From Hyphomicrobiales bacterium (lineage in GTDB: Bacteria > Pseudomonadota > Alphaproteobacteria > Rhizobiales > Rhizobiaceae), in the NCBI GenBank assembly GCA_900469345.1, contig UBWZ01000012.1, forward strand, positions 124,001 to 188,000: 64,000 nt of DNA. The letters are read 5' to 3'. Numbering within the stretch: position 1 is the stretch's first letter; each line of letters begins with the position of its first letter. The notes under the pieces were generated by a model. The model saw only the letters and a list, made by a program, of their open reading frames with translations. It was not told the origin of the DNA and made no database searches. Made by a program: the position numbers and the translations under genes. Shown here in pieces: positions 27,161 to 36,988 of the stretch.

Positions 27161-28972
27161 ATGGCGGGCGCCCCCATCCTCTCCGTCCGGGACCTGACCA
27201 CCTCCTTCCGCGTCGACGGCGAATGGAAGAGCGTCGTGCGCAAGGCGTCGTTCGATGTCGGTGCCGGTGAGACGGTCGCGATCGTCGGCGAGAGCGGCTC
27301 CGGCAAGAGCGTCACCTCGCTGTCGATCATGCGCCTCCTCGATCCGGCCTCAAGCCGCATCGAGGGCGAGGTCATGCTGTCGGGCCGGGACCTGCTGTCG
27401 CTCTCCGAAAAGGAGATGCGCGCGGTGCGCGGCAACGAGGTCTCGATGATCTTCCAGGAGCCTATGACGTCGCTCAACCCGATCTTCACGATCGGCCGGC
27501 AAATCTCGGAGGTCCTGACCCGCCACAAGGGCCTGTCGGCCCAGGAAGCGCGCGCAGAAACGGTGCGGCTTCTGGAAAAGGTGCGCATCCCCAATGCGTC
27601 CTCCCGCTTCGACGACTACCCGCATCAGTTCTCCGGCGGCATGCGCCAGCGCGTCATGATCGCCATGGCGCTTGCCTCCCGGCCAAAGCTGCTGATTGCC
27701 GACGAGCCGACGACGGCGCTCGATGTCACCATCCAGGGACAGATCCTCGATCTCATCAAGGTCCTGCAGGAAGAGGAGGGCATGTCCGTGCTCTTCATCA
27801 CCCATGACATGGGCGTGGTGGCCGAGATCGCCGACCGCACCATCGTCATGTACCGCGGCGAGCAGGTCGAAACCGGCGCGACCGAAGAGATCTTCCACCG
27901 CGGCCAGCACCCCTATACGCGCGCACTTCTGTCTGCCGTGCCGAAACTCGGCTCGATGGAAAACCGCCCTTGGCCGACCCGGTTTCCGGTCGTCGATATG
28001 AAGACGGGGCTTGCCGCCGAGCCGGTCGAGGTTGCCGGAACCGTGGCGCACGGAAGAACGCCTCTGCTTGTTGTCCGGAACCTGGTGACCCGCTTCCCGG
28101 TGCGGTCCGGCCTGCTGTCGCGCCAGACCGGTGCAGTGCATGCGGTCGAAAACGTTTCCTTCGATCTCCATCAGGGTGAGACCCTGGCGCTGGTCGGTGA
28201 ATCCGGCTGCGGCAAGTCCACGACCGGGCGCTCCATCATGCGGCTGGTGGAGCCGGCGGCTGGCCAGATCGAGCTCGACGGCTATAACGTCCTGCGCCTC
28301 GATCAGGTCGGCCTTCGGGCCATGCGCAAATCGGTCCAGATGATCTTCCAGGATCCGTTCTCCTCGCTCAACCCGCGCATGACGGTCGGTGCCGCGATCG
28401 CCGAGCCCTTCGTCAAGCACAAGCTCGGAACGACCAGGCAAGCCAAGGAAAAGACCGCCGATCTTCTCGAAAAGGTCGGCCTGTCGGCGGACATGGCCAA
28501 GCGCTACCCGCACGAATTCTCCGGCGGCCAGCGCCAGCGCGTCGCGATTGCCCGGGCGCTCTCGCTCGACCCCAAGCTGATCGTCGCCGACGAAAGCGTC
28601 TCGGCGCTTGACGTGTCGATCAAGGCGCAGGTCTGCAACCTGCTGCTCGACCTGCAGCAGAGCCTCAACCTGGCCTTCCTGTTCATTTCCCACGACATGG
28701 CCGTGGTGGAGCGCGTCAGCCACCGGGTGGCGGTCATGTACCTGGGCGAAATCGTCGAGATCGGGCCGCGCGCCGCCGTCTTCGACAACCCGCAGCATTC
28801 CTACACGAGAAAGCTGATGGCGGCGGTGCCGGTGCCGGATCCGGCCCGCCGCGGCATTCGCCGGGGGATCTCCAACGACGAGCTGAAGAGCCCGGTGCGC
28901 GGCATGGACTACCTGCCGCCGAAGCGGGAATACCGCGAGGTCTCGGCCGGACACCTGGTGCAACTGGGGTGA
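27161..28972 (+). CDS. Dual peptide ABC transporter ATP-binding protein (DppD-DppF fusion)
   Basis: The 603-aa protein contains two complete oligopeptide-type ATPase domains that are separate proteins (DppD, DppF) in many species. Walker A sites are GESGSGKS (about 42-49) and GESGCGKS (about 347-354). Signatures are SGGMRQR and SGGQRQR, and Walker B regions are [12 protein letters not shown] and [12 protein letters not shown]. Each domain ends with the family C-terminus, for example [12 protein letters not shown] and [12 protein letters not shown]. It starts 2 nt after the GGT stop and ends the operon. Confidence 0.93.
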   Translation: MAGAPILSVRDLTTSFRVDGEWKSVVRKASFDVGAGETVAIVGESGSGKSVTSLSIMRLLDPASSRIEGEVMLSGRDLLSLSEKEMRAVRGNEVSMIFQEPMTSLNPIFTIGRQISEVLTRHKGLSAQEARAETVRLLEKVRIPNASSRFDDYPHQFSGGMRQRVMIAMALASRPKLLIADEPTTALDVTIQGQILDLIKVLQEEEGMSVLFITHDMGVVAEIADRTIVMYRGEQVETGATEEIFHRGQHPYTRALLSAVPKLGSMENRPWPTRFPVVDMKTGLAAEPVEVAGTVAHGRTPLLVVRNLVTRFPVRSGLLSRQTGAVHAVENVSFDLHQGETLALVGESGCGKSTTGRSIMRLVEPAAGQIELDGYNVLRLDQVGLRAMRKSVQMIFQDPFSSLNPRMTVGAAIAEPFVKHKLGTTRQAKEKTADLLEKVGLSADMAKRYPHEFSGGQRQRVAIARALSLDPKLIVADESVSALDVSIKAQVCNLLLDLQQSLNLAFLFISHDMAVVERVSHRVAVMYLGEIVEIGPRAAVFDNPQHSYTRKLMAAVPVPDPARRGIRRGISNDELKSPVRGMDYLPPKREYREVSAGHLVQLG

Positions 28973-29012
28973 GGGGTCGGCGCCCGCGGGCGCACCCCGG
29001 CAAGGGTAGGGC

Positions 29013-29816
29013 CTAGATCAGCCTTAACCCCTTAAGGCTGACATGGCCGTCCTTGCCGATGATGATATGGTCGTGGACGGTGATGCCAAGCGGCTTTGCC
29101 GTGTCGACGATGGTCTTCGTCATGTCGATATCGGCACGCGACGGCGTCGGGTCGCCGCTCGGATGGTTGTGGACGAGGATGATCGCCGTCGCCGACAGCT
29201 CCAGTGCCCGCCGCACCACTTCGCGCGGATAGACCGGCGTGTGATCGACCGTCCCTTGGCCCTGCACTTCGTCGGCGATCAGCACGTTGCGCTTGTCGAG
29301 GAACAGGATGCGGAACTGCTCGCGCGATTCGTAGGCCATGGCGGCGTGGCAATAATCGATCACCGACGACCAGGACGAGAGCACCTGCTTTTCCCGCAAT
29401 TCGCTTCTGAGCATGCGCTGGCCGACGGTTGCCACCAGCTTCAGGTCGAGCGCGACGGTCTCGCCGACGCCCTTGATTTCCCGGAGCAGTCCAAGCGGCG
29501 CGCCGAGCACGCCGGCGAGCGATCCGAACCGCCCGATCAGCGCCTTGGCGAGCGGCTTGGTATCCCGGCGGGGAATGGAGCGGAACAGCAGGAGCTCGAG
29601 GATCTCGTAGTCCGCCAGCGAAGTATCGCCATGGTCGCGGTATTTTTCCCGCAGCCGTTCGCGGTGTCCGTGAAAATGTTCGGTTGCGGCTTCGCCGAGG
29701 GGGCGTGCCGTTTTCCTTGCCTGTTTGGGCTTTGCGAGCTGCTCGGCGAAAAAACCGCGCTCGTCCTCCAGGAGGGAGGTCTGGTCGTCCGGCGGCGGGG
29801 CAGGACGTTTGGTCAT
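29013..29816 (-). CDS. radC: RadC-family JAB-domain protein
   Basis: The 267-aa protein has an N-terminal helix-hairpin-helix region ([21 protein letters not shown]) and the RadC/JAB metal motif [19 protein letters not shown] (His-x-His...Ser...Asp). The original link to DNA repair in E. coli is doubtful; the biochemical role is unsettled. It begins 1 nt after the stop of map, at the end of the phaC-sfsA-map-radC unit. The last 22 nt of the coding region and stop context contain a 9-bp inverted repeat (29019-29040) that could act as a weak transcription end. Confidence 0.9.
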   Translation of the reverse strand: MTKRPAPPPDDQTSLLEDERGFFAEQLAKPKQARKTARPLGEAATEHFHGHRERLREKYRDHGDTSLADYEILELLLFRSIPRRDTKPLAKALIGRFGSLAGVLGAPLGLLREIKGVGETVALDLKLVATVGQRMLRSELREKQVLSSWSSVIDYCHAAMAYESREQFRILFLDKRNVLIADEVQGQGTVDHTPVYPREVVRRALELSATAIILVHNHPSGDPTPSRADIDMTKTIVDTAKPLGITVHDHIIIGKDGHVSLKGLRLI

Positions 29817-29817
29817 T

Positions 29818-30663
29818 TTACCTCGGCAGCGGCGGCAGGCCGGGACGGTCCAGCCCTGCCGGAGACAGCGTGAAGATCTCGCAGCCGGTCGCCGTGACGC
29901 CGACCGCGTGCTCGTACTGCGCCGACAGCGAACGGTCGCGGGTAACGGCGGTCCAGCCGTCCGCCAGCACCTTTACATGCGGCTTGCCGAGGTTGATCAT
30001 CGGCTCGATCGTGAAGATCATGCCTTCCCGGATTTCCGGCCCTTCGTCGGCACGGCCGTAATGCAGAATGTTCGGCGAATCGTGGAACAGACGGCCGACG
30101 CCGTGGCCGCAGAAATCGCGCACCACCGAGCACCGCTCGGCTTCGGCATAGGTCTGGATGGCCTCGCCGATCGCACCGGTGCGCACGCCGGGCCGCACCG
30201 CCGCAATACCGCGCAGCAGGCATTCATAGGTGACCTCGAGCAGCCGTTCGGCCGCCCGCTTGATCTGGCCGACCGGATACATCCGGCTTGAATCACCGTG
30301 CCAGCCGTCGAGGATGTAGGTGACGTCGATATTGACGACGTCGCCGTCGCGCAGCGGCTTGTCGTCCGGCATGCCGTGGCAGACCACGTGGTTGATCGAG
30401 GTGCAGACGGAATATTTGTAGCCGCGGTAATGCAGCGTTGCGGGCAGGGCACCGTGATCCATGCCGAACTCGAAGACGAACCGGTCGATGGCGCTGGTGG
30501 TGATGCCCGGCTTGACGATCGAGGTCAGTTCGTCGAGGCAGCGTGCTGTCAGAAGACAGGCTTTGCGCATGCCCGCGAAATCGTCGGCCGTGTCGTAGAG
30601 CCGGATCGCACCCGTGTTCTTCAGGGGGGCGGAAACCGCCTCGATGTAATTGACCATGTCCAT
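29818..30663 (-). CDS. map: Type I methionine aminopeptidase
   Basis: The 281-aa enzyme removes the initiator methionine from new proteins. Metal ligands are visible: Asp in [21 protein letters not shown] (two Asp), His in [18 protein letters not shown], Glu in FTIEPMI and Glu in QYEHAVGVT. Length is slightly above the E. coli enzyme owing to a short N-terminal extension. The start ATG 30663 is followed by a second Met two codons on, and either could be used. It lies between sfsA and radC on the same strand, a gene order shared with other rhizobia. Confidence 0.96.
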   Translation of the reverse strand: MDMVNYIEAVSAPLKNTGAIRLYDTADDFAGMRKACLLTARCLDELTSIVKPGITTSAIDRFVFEFGMDHGALPATLHYRGYKYSVCTSINHVVCHGMPDDKPLRDGDVVNIDVTYILDGWHGDSSRMYPVGQIKRAAERLLEVTYECLLRGIAAVRPGVRTGAIGEAIQTYAEAERCSVVRDFCGHGVGRLFHDSPNILHYGRADEGPEIREGMIFTIEPMINLGKPHVKVLADGWTAVTRDRSLSAQYEHAVGVTATGCEIFTLSPAGLDRPGLPPLPR

Positions 30664-30682
30664 TCTCTCGCAACTCTCCCGT

Positions 30683-31402
30683 TCATAAAGCAGCAGGGAC
30701 GGGTTCGTCTATCTCTACAAGCCCGCAAGGGGCGATTTCCTGCGGGCTGACGCGGCAGCGCACCGCATAGGCCTCGACGCCGCGCCGCCGGGCGCGGCTG
30801 AAGGCTGCGGCATAGGCGGGATCGAGGTCGCCGCAGATCCGGAATCGGGAGCAATCCTGGCGTTGGATCAGGTAGAGCATCACCGCCCGGTGACCCTCGT
30901 CCGCCATATCGCCCAGTTCGTCGAGATGCTTTGCGCCGCGCTTCGTCACCGTATCGGGAAATTCCGCCAGACCGGGGCTGCGGCTGAAGTGGACGTTCTT
31001 GACCTCCACATAGGCATCCGCAAGACCGCTCTGCTTCAAAAGCAGGTCGATCCGGGAGTTGCGCCCGTAGCGCTGTTCGCGCAGCACCGTCCCGTACCCG
31101 CCAAGCGCCGGAACAACACCCGACCGGATCGCCTCCTCCGCCAGCCGGTTGGGCAGGCCGGTATTGATCCCGATGGTTTCGCCATGGACCTCCACCATCT
31201 CGAACATGTGCCGGTACTTGCGCGTCGGACTGTCATGCAGCGATACCCAGATCCGCGAGCCCGGCGTGGTCAGCCCTCGCATCGATCCGGTGTTCGGGCA
31301 GGATCCGGTAAACGGCGTTCCGTCGTCGAGAACCGCGTCGAACAGGAAGCGCTTGTAGCGCTGCAAAAGGCGCGCCGGAACGAGCGGCGGATCGAAGATC
31401 AT
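30683..31402 (-). CDS. sfsA: SfsA family protein (DNA/RNA nuclease SfsA)
   Basis: The 239-aa protein matches SfsA throughout: N-terminal [16 protein letters not shown], then [18 protein letters not shown], and [30 protein letters not shown], the conserved nuclease-like core. The E. coli protein was named for stimulation of maltose fermentation. Newer annotations call it a nuclease, and the role here is unknown. The start ATG 31402 is set by the family N-terminus; the longer upstream frame reads out of phaC. Confidence 0.92.
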   Translation of the reverse strand: MIFDPPLVPARLLQRYKRFLFDAVLDDGTPFTGSCPNTGSMRGLTTPGSRIWVSLHDSPTRKYRHMFEMVEVHGETIGINTGLPNRLAEEAIRSGVVPALGGYGTVLREQRYGRNSRIDLLLKQSGLADAYVEVKNVHFSRSPGLAEFPDTVTKRGAKHLDELGDMADEGHRAVMLYLIQRQDCSRFRICGDLDPAYAAAFSRARRRGVEAYAVRCRVSPQEIAPCGLVEIDEPVPAAL

Positions 31403-31412
31403 GACGGCCGTC

Positions 31413-33260
31413 TCAGGCGCGCACGAGAACGTAGGTGCCGGGCGCCTCGCCGAGCGCGCCAAGGGCGGTTCCGCCCGGAGCGCGGGCAGGAACGCGTTCG
31501 CTCGACTTCGCCTCGATCCAGGACTGCCAGTGAGGCCACCACGAGCCCTTTGTCTCTTCGGCGGCGGCGACCCAGTCCTCAAACGAGCCTTCTGGCCCTG
31601 CACCCGTCCAGAACCGGTATTTTGCTCGCGTCGGCGGGTTGATCACTCCGGCGATGTGACCGGACGCAGACAGCACGAAGTCGACGAGTCCGCCGAACAG
31701 CGACGAGCCCAGGAAGACGGAATTCGCCGGAGCGATATGGTCTTCGCGGGTGGCAAGGTTGTAGACCGGCAGCGTGATGTCCTTGAGGGAGATCAGCCTG
31801 CCTGCGAGCGTCATCTCGCCCCGGCTCAGCCGATTGTCCAGGTAGCAGTTGCGCAGGTAGTAGGCGTGGTTCGCGGCGGCCAGCCGGGTCGCGTCGGCGT
31901 TCCAGTAGAGGAGGTCGAAGGGTGGCGGCTCCCGGCCCTTGAGATAGTTGTTGACCACATAGGGCCAGATCAGCTCGGATGCGCGCAGCATGTTGAAGAC
32001 GGTGACCATCTTGGCGCCTGCCAGGTAGCCGGTCGCCTCCATGTGCTTCTCGAGCGCCGCGATCTGCTCCTCGTCGACGAAGATCTTCAGGTCGCCGGCG
32101 TGGGTGAAGTCGACCTGGGTCGTCAGGAACGTCGCAGAAGCCACCCGGCTGTTTCCGGTTTGAGCGTGATAGGCGAGGGTGGCCGCAAGCAGGGTGCCGC
32201 CGACACAGTAGCCGATCGCGTTGACTTCTCGCTCGCTGGTCGCCGTCTCGATCGTTTCGAGCGCAAAGTCGATGCCTTCACGCATATAGGCTTCCCAGTC
32301 CTTGGCGGCATGCCGGCTGTCCGGGTTGACCCAGGAGATGACGAACACCGTGTGGCCCTGGTCGACGCACCACTTGATGAAGCTCTTCTCCGGCGTCAGG
32401 TCGAGAATGTAGTATTTGTTGATCCACGGCGGCACGATCAGCAGCGGGCGCTTGAACACGGTTTCAGTGGTCGGATCGTACTGCAGGATTTCGCACAGCT
32501 CGTTGCGCGCGATCACCTTGCCGGGCGTCAGCGCCATGTTGTCGCCGATCGCGAATCGCGACGCGTCCGTGTGCCTCACCCGCAGGTGACCGCCCCCGGC
32601 CAGGATGTCTTCCGCAAGCATCTTCATCCCGGCAACCAGATTGGCGCCGCTGGTCGCCACCGTCTGGCGGTAGACCTCTGGGTTGGTGAAGGCGAAGTTG
32701 GAGGGTGAAAGCGCGGCGTTGATCTGCTTTAGATAGAAGCTGGCCTTGATGCGCGTCTCGTCATCCAGCCCCCTTGCCTCGGTCACCAGCTTTTCCGCCC
32801 AGGCGCAGGTGACGAGATAGGTCTGGCGCAGCAGTGCGAAGAAAGGGTTCTTGGTCCAGTCGTCGTCGGTAAAGCGCCGGTCCTTGCGCGGCGGCTCGGG
32901 TTCCGGCTCCACCGGCTTGCCGGCCAGCTGGTTCAGTGACCGGGTCCAGATCTCCATGTAGGACGACAGCAACAGCGTCTGCGCCTCGAAGCTGCGCTGC
33001 GGCTCGGAGATCCAGTATTCGGCGACCTGCGACAGGGTCTTGACCGCATCCACCATGGGATCGACGACGGAATCGCTGGTCTCGCCTTTTTCGCGCGGGC
33101 CAAGCCAGGCCGATGCAGCCTGTCCGAGATTTTCGAGCGCCCGGGCGAGGTTCACGGCGAGCGCCTGCGGGTCCTTGACCAGGTAGGCCTCGACCGATTT
33201 GGGGTCAAAACCCGGGAATTCCGCCCCGGGCGCCCCACGATCCTCGGTCTTCTCCGCCAC
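31413..33260 (-). CDS. phaC: Class I poly(3-hydroxyalkanoate) synthase
   Basis: The 615-aa polymerase makes PHB from 3-hydroxybutyryl-CoA at granule surfaces. The lipase-like box GYCVGG carries the catalytic Cys. The Asp lies in TREDHIAP and the His in [11 protein letters not shown]. An N-terminal domain of about 200 residues precedes the alpha/beta-hydrolase core, as in class I enzymes. I chose the GTG start at 33260, which has a GGAGAG site about 7 nt upstream; an in-frame extension to 33503 has no homology. It overlaps nothing and begins 124 nt from the divergent lipoprotein gene. No phaAB genes lie in the window. Confidence 0.96.
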   Translation of the reverse strand: MAEKTEDRGAPGAEFPGFDPKSVEAYLVKDPQALAVNLARALENLGQAASAWLGPREKGETSDSVVDPMVDAVKTLSQVAEYWISEPQRSFEAQTLLLSSYMEIWTRSLNQLAGKPVEPEPEPPRKDRRFTDDDWTKNPFFALLRQTYLVTCAWAEKLVTEARGLDDETRIKASFYLKQINAALSPSNFAFTNPEVYRQTVATSGANLVAGMKMLAEDILAGGGHLRVRHTDASRFAIGDNMALTPGKVIARNELCEILQYDPTTETVFKRPLLIVPPWINKYYILDLTPEKSFIKWCVDQGHTVFVISWVNPDSRHAAKDWEAYMREGIDFALETIETATSEREVNAIGYCVGGTLLAATLAYHAQTGNSRVASATFLTTQVDFTHAGDLKIFVDEEQIAALEKHMEATGYLAGAKMVTVFNMLRASELIWPYVVNNYLKGREPPPFDLLYWNADATRLAAANHAYYLRNCYLDNRLSRGEMTLAGRLISLKDITLPVYNLATREDHIAPANSVFLGSSLFGGLVDFVLSASGHIAGVINPPTRAKYRFWTGAGPEGSFEDWVAAAEETKGSWWPHWQSWIEAKSSERVPARAPGGTALGALGEAPGTYVLVRA

Positions 33261-33384
33261 GTGCGGTCTCTCCACTGGTTGCCGTTTGTTTTCGTTTGTA
33301 CATTGTCCCGGAAAGCGAATACAAGTGCCAGCCACCGGCAAGGCCGGTATACGTCCGGGGACGACGGGAGATTGGGTTAGGGAC

Positions 33385-33798
33385 ATGGAAAAACTGAGGC
33401 AATGGCTGGGTCGCCTTGCAGTTCTCGCATCTGTGGCAGCGCTGCCGGGCTTGGCCGGCTGCAACAGCAAGAGCTTCGCGCTCGATGACGGCATTCCCAA
33501 CACCCCGCCGCCTGCGGTGATCGTCCAGTCGAAGACGGCCCCCGCGCCGGGACCCGTGACGCGCCGCGATACCGGTACCTATCCCACCCTCAGCACGACG
33601 CTGACGGCTGCCAACGAGCAGATCGAGGACGCGGACTACCAGAAGAGCGAGCCGCGCATGGCAGCGCTTGGTCGTGCCCGCAAGTCCGGAGAGATTTCAG
33701 AGGCCGAGTATAAGCGCCGCGTTGCGCAATATCGCAAGCTTGCCGCCGAACACGGACAGGACGCCCAGTCCGATATCGCGGCGGAAGCCGCCAAGTAG
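33385..33798 (+). CDS. Small lipoprotein with SHOCT-like domain
   Basis: The 137-aa protein has a lipoprotein signal peptide with lipobox LAGC (Cys about residue 26). A Pro-rich linker (TPPPAVIVQSKTAPAPGPVTRR) and a C-terminal charged helical pair follow, RMAALGRARKSGEISEAEYKRRVAQYRKL, which resembles the short SHOCT oligomerisation domain (helix, GxIsexEYe turn, helix). The function is unknown. It is divergent from phaC and followed by the aminotransferase gene. Confidence 0.8.
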   Translation: MEKLRQWLGRLAVLASVAALPGLAGCNSKSFALDDGIPNTPPPAVIVQSKTAPAPGPVTRRDTGTYPTLSTTLTAANEQIEDADYQKSEPRMAALGRARKSGEISEAEYKRRVAQYRKLAAEHGQDAQSDIAAEAAK

Positions 33799-33897
33799 GC
33801 CTTGCCTTTCGAAAGATTTGGCCACAAGCCGCAAATCGCTTAAGCTATTGTGCGAAGCAGGACATCGGTGCCTGCTCCGTTTTTTCGGGAAAAAGCC

Positions 33898-35118
33898 ATG
33901 GAAGAGTTTCATAAAGTCCGCCGTCTGCCGCCTTACGTCTTCGAACAGGTCAACCGTTTGAAGGCCAGCGCGCGAGCGGGTGGTGCGGACATTATCGATC
34001 TCGGCATGGGCAACCCTGATCTGCCGACGCCACAGGGCATCGTCGACAAGCTGTGCGAAGTGGTCCAGGATCCGCGCACCCACCGCTATTCCTCGTCCAA
34101 GGGCATTCCCGGACTGCGCCGCGCGCAGGCTGCCTACTATGCCCGCCGGTTCGGCGTGAAGCTCAATCCCGATACTCAGGTCGTCGCGACGCTCGGGTCG
34201 AAGGAAGGCTTTGCCAACATGGCGCAGGCGATCACCGCGCCCGGCGACGTCATCCTCTGCCCCAACCCGACCTATCCGATCCATGCCTTCGGCTTCCTGA
34301 TGGCCGGCGGCGTGATCCGCTCCATGTCGGTCGAGCCGGATGACAGCTTCTTTGCGCCGCTCGAGCGCGCGGTGAAGCATTCCATCCCGAAGCCGCTGGC
34401 GCTGATCGTAAACTACCCGTCCAACCCGACGGCGCATGTTGCCAGCCTCGATTTCTACCGGGATGTGGTGGCCTTCGCCAAGAAGCATGACTTGATCGTC
34501 CTGTCCGACCTTGCCTATTCCGAGATCTATTTCGACGCCGATGCGCCGCCGCCGTCCGTCCTCCAGGTGCCCGGCGCCGTCGACGTCGCGGTCGAGTTCA
34601 CCTCCATGTCGAAAACCTTCTCCATGCCGGGCTGGCGAATGGGCTTCGCCGTCGGCAACGAACGGCTGATCTCCGCGCTCACGCGGGTCAAGTCCTACCT
34701 CGATTACGGCGCCTTCACGCCGATCCAGGTTGCGGCCACCCATGCGTTGAACGGCGACGGCTCGGACATCGCCGAGGTCCGCAACGTTTACCGCCGCCGC
34801 CGCGACGTGATGGTCGAAAGCTTCGGCAAGGCCGGCTTCGATGTGCCGCCGCCGCCCGCCACCATGTTTGCCTGGGCAAAGATCCCGGAAAAATTCCGTC
34901 ATCTCGGCAGCCTGGAGTTCTCCAAGCTTCTTGTCGAGAAGGCCGATGTGGCTGTGGCCCCCGGCATCGGCTTTGGTGAGAACGGCGACGATTACGTCCG
35001 CCTGGCCCTCGTCGAGAACGAGCACCGCATTCGCCAGGCCGCCCGCAACATCAAGCGGTTCCTGTCGACGGCAGACGACACGATGCACAACGTGATCTCG
35101 CTCAACACCCGCCGCTGA
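33898..35118 (+). CDS. PLP-dependent aminotransferase, AlaC/LL-DAP aminotransferase-like
   Basis: The 406-aa fold type I class I/II aminotransferase has the PLP-lysine motif SMSKTFSMPGWRMGF. Substrate and cofactor residues lie in GMGNPDLPTP, NYPSNPTAHVA and LSDLAYSEIYFD. It ends LALVENEHRIRQAARNI. Proteins of this subfamily are annotated as glutamate-pyruvate transaminase (AlaC) or LL-diaminopimelate aminotransferase. Its position directly before hom suggests amino-acid metabolism but does not decide the substrate. The ATG 33898 has a GGGAAAAAG site. Confidence 0.9.
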   Translation: MEEFHKVRRLPPYVFEQVNRLKASARAGGADIIDLGMGNPDLPTPQGIVDKLCEVVQDPRTHRYSSSKGIPGLRRAQAAYYARRFGVKLNPDTQVVATLGSKEGFANMAQAITAPGDVILCPNPTYPIHAFGFLMAGGVIRSMSVEPDDSFFAPLERAVKHSIPKPLALIVNYPSNPTAHVASLDFYRDVVAFAKKHDLIVLSDLAYSEIYFDADAPPPSVLQVPGAVDVAVEFTSMSKTFSMPGWRMGFAVGNERLISALTRVKSYLDYGAFTPIQVAATHALNGDGSDIAEVRNVYRRRRDVMVESFGKAGFDVPPPPATMFAWAKIPEKFRHLGSLEFSKLLVEKADVAVAPGIGFGENGDDYVRLALVENEHRIRQAARNIKRFLSTADDTMHNVISLNTRR

Positions 35119-35177
35119 TCAAAACCACTCGCGGTGGTCTGCCCGGGCCGCCGCCTTCGAATTCCAGGAAGAAAAGC

Positions 35178-36497
35178 ATGGCAGACGCCCTCAAAGTCGG
35201 TATTGCGGGTCTTGGCACTGTGGGTGCCTCACTTGTCCGGATCATCCATCATCGCGCCGGCGAACTCGCCACCACGTGCGGACGGCCGATCGAGATCACC
35301 GCCGTTACGGCCCGCGACCGCAACCGCGACCGCGGCATAGACCTGTCCGGCGCCACCTGGTTCGAGACCGCGGATGCGCTGGCCGCCGAAGCCGATATCG
35401 ACGTGTTCGTGGAACTGATGGGTGGCGCGGAGGGGGCCGCGGCCACCTCCGTGGAAGCGGCCCTGCGGCGTGGCCTGCATGTGGTGACCGCCAACAAGGC
35501 GTTGTTGGCGGCGTCCGGCGTCGAGCTGGCGCGCATCGCCGAGGAAAAGAGCGTCCTTCTCAATTTCGAGGCGGCGGTGGCAGGCGGCATTCCGGTCATC
35601 AAGGCGCTGCGTGAATCGCTGACCGGCAACACCGTGTCGCGCGTCTACGGCATCATGAACGGCACCTGCAACTACATCCTGACCCGGATGGAGAAGGAGG
35701 GCCTGTCCTTTGCCGATTGCCTCGCGGAGGCCCAGCGGCTCGGTTACGCGGAGGCCGATCCCACCTTCGACATCGAGGGCAACGACACGGCGCACAAGCT
35801 TGCCATTCTGACGACGCTCGCCTTCGGAACCAAGATTGCTCCCGACGAGATCTATCTCGAGGGCATCAGCAACATCACCATCGAGGACATCCACGCAGCC
35901 GCCGACCTCGGCTACCGGATCAAGCTGCTGGGCGTCGCCCAGCGCACCGATACGGGCATCGAGCAGCGCGTCCATCCGACCATGGTGCCGCGCGATTCCG
36001 TGATCGCTCAGGTTGACGGCGTGACGAATGCCGTTGCGGTCGAATCCGACATCCTCGGCGAACTGCTGATGGTCGGTCCGGGCGCCGGCGGCGACGCGAC
36101 GGCCTCTGCCGTGCTCGGCGACATTGCCGACATTGCCAAGAGCAGTCCCGGTGCACAGCGCGTCCCGGTTCTCGGCACGCCGGCAGATTCGCTGGCGCCC
36201 TACAAGCGCGCCCAGATGCAAAGCCACGAGGGCGGCTACTTCATCCGCCTGACGGTGGCGGACCGCACGGGCGTGTTTGCGAGCATTGCCGCCTCCATGG
36301 CCGCCAACAACATCTCGCTGGAATCGATCGTGCAGCGCGCCAAGCCGGAAAATTCCGACAGCGCTAAGACCATCATCCTCGTCACCCATGCAACGATGGA
36401 GCAGTCGGTGCGCAAGGCGGTCGACGCCATCAAGGCCGAAAGCTACCTGGTAGGCGAGCCGCAGGTCATCCGCATCGAGCGGCCCAAGGCTTTTTGA
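35178..36497 (+). CDS. hom: Homoserine dehydrogenase
   Basis: The 439-aa enzyme reduces aspartate semialdehyde to homoserine on the route to threonine and methionine. The NAD(P)-binding motif GIAGLGTVGASLVRI lies at the start. The catalytic domain includes GIMNGTCNYILTRME and YAEADPTFDIEGNDTAHKLAILT. A C-terminal ACT domain (about 355-435, LTVADRTGVFASIAASMAANNISLESIVQ) implies allosteric control by threonine. The ATG 35178 has an AGGAAG site. It starts 59 nt after the aminotransferase, probably in one transcript. Confidence 0.96.
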   Translation: MADALKVGIAGLGTVGASLVRIIHHRAGELATTCGRPIEITAVTARDRNRDRGIDLSGATWFETADALAAEADIDVFVELMGGAEGAAATSVEAALRRGLHVVTANKALLAASGVELARIAEEKSVLLNFEAAVAGGIPVIKALRESLTGNTVSRVYGIMNGTCNYILTRMEKEGLSFADCLAEAQRLGYAEADPTFDIEGNDTAHKLAILTTLAFGTKIAPDEIYLEGISNITIEDIHAAADLGYRIKLLGVAQRTDTGIEQRVHPTMVPRDSVIAQVDGVTNAVAVESDILGELLMVGPGAGGDATASAVLGDIADIAKSSPGAQRVPVLGTPADSLAPYKRAQMQSHEGGYFIRLTVADRTGVFASIAASMAANNISLESIVQRAKPENSDSAKTIILVTHATMEQSVRKAVDAIKAESYLVGEPQVIRIERPKAF

Positions 36498-36664
36498 GCC
36501 TGCTGCCGGACTGCCGCGCCGGCGGTCCGGGAACGACCGGGGCTCTGCGGCCGTCCCACCCGCCGCGGATTTCTTGGGCATGATGCGCTTTCGGCTGGCC
36601 CGGGCCAGGGCTTAGCTGTATCCTGAAAAGATATTGTCACCAGTCGCGAGGAGGCGCTTGTGTG

Positions 36665-36877
36665 ATGCTGTCTGAGGATGCCCGAAAGGCCAGCCACCCC
36701 GGAACAGTGACAGGTCGGAGATACGGGAAAACCGGCCATCTCCGGCTGGTCTATTCCCGTGATTGGGAGCCGGCCCCGGTCAAGGTTGATGAGACCGCCG
36801 ATTGGAGGCCGAGCCTCATCCCGGCCGCTATTGCCGGGGTCGCCGTCGCACTTGTGCTTTTGCTGGCCATGCTCTGA
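36665..36877 (+). CDS. Small single-span membrane protein, unknown
   Basis: The 70-aa protein has a polar N-terminal half (including GHLRLVYSRDWEPAPVKVDETADWRPS) and one C-terminal transmembrane helix (LIPAAIAGVAVALVLLLAML), so it is a tail-anchored candidate. A GAGGAGG ribosome site precedes the start; GTG 36662 directly before the ATG is an alternative. It lies between hom and recJ, a slot that in related rhizobia I recall being occupied by glpX. I do not recognise a family. Confidence 0.65.
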   Translation: MLSEDARKASHPGTVTGRRYGKTGHLRLVYSRDWEPAPVKVDETADWRPSLIPAAIAGVAVALVLLLAML

Positions 36878-36988
36878 CGGAGAGGCGACGAGCGCCATTT
36901 TGGATCCGTAACGGGGATCTGCAATCCCGGCGGGGATCGTCGTGCCAGACCGTTTCCATTTCGCCCGGAAACGCTCTAGAAGCAGGGT

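Noticed and set aside
29019..29040. A 9-bp inverted repeat at the end of radC considered as a terminator
   Set aside because: It lies inside the last codons and is not followed by a T run on the minus strand; it was kept only as a comment under radC.
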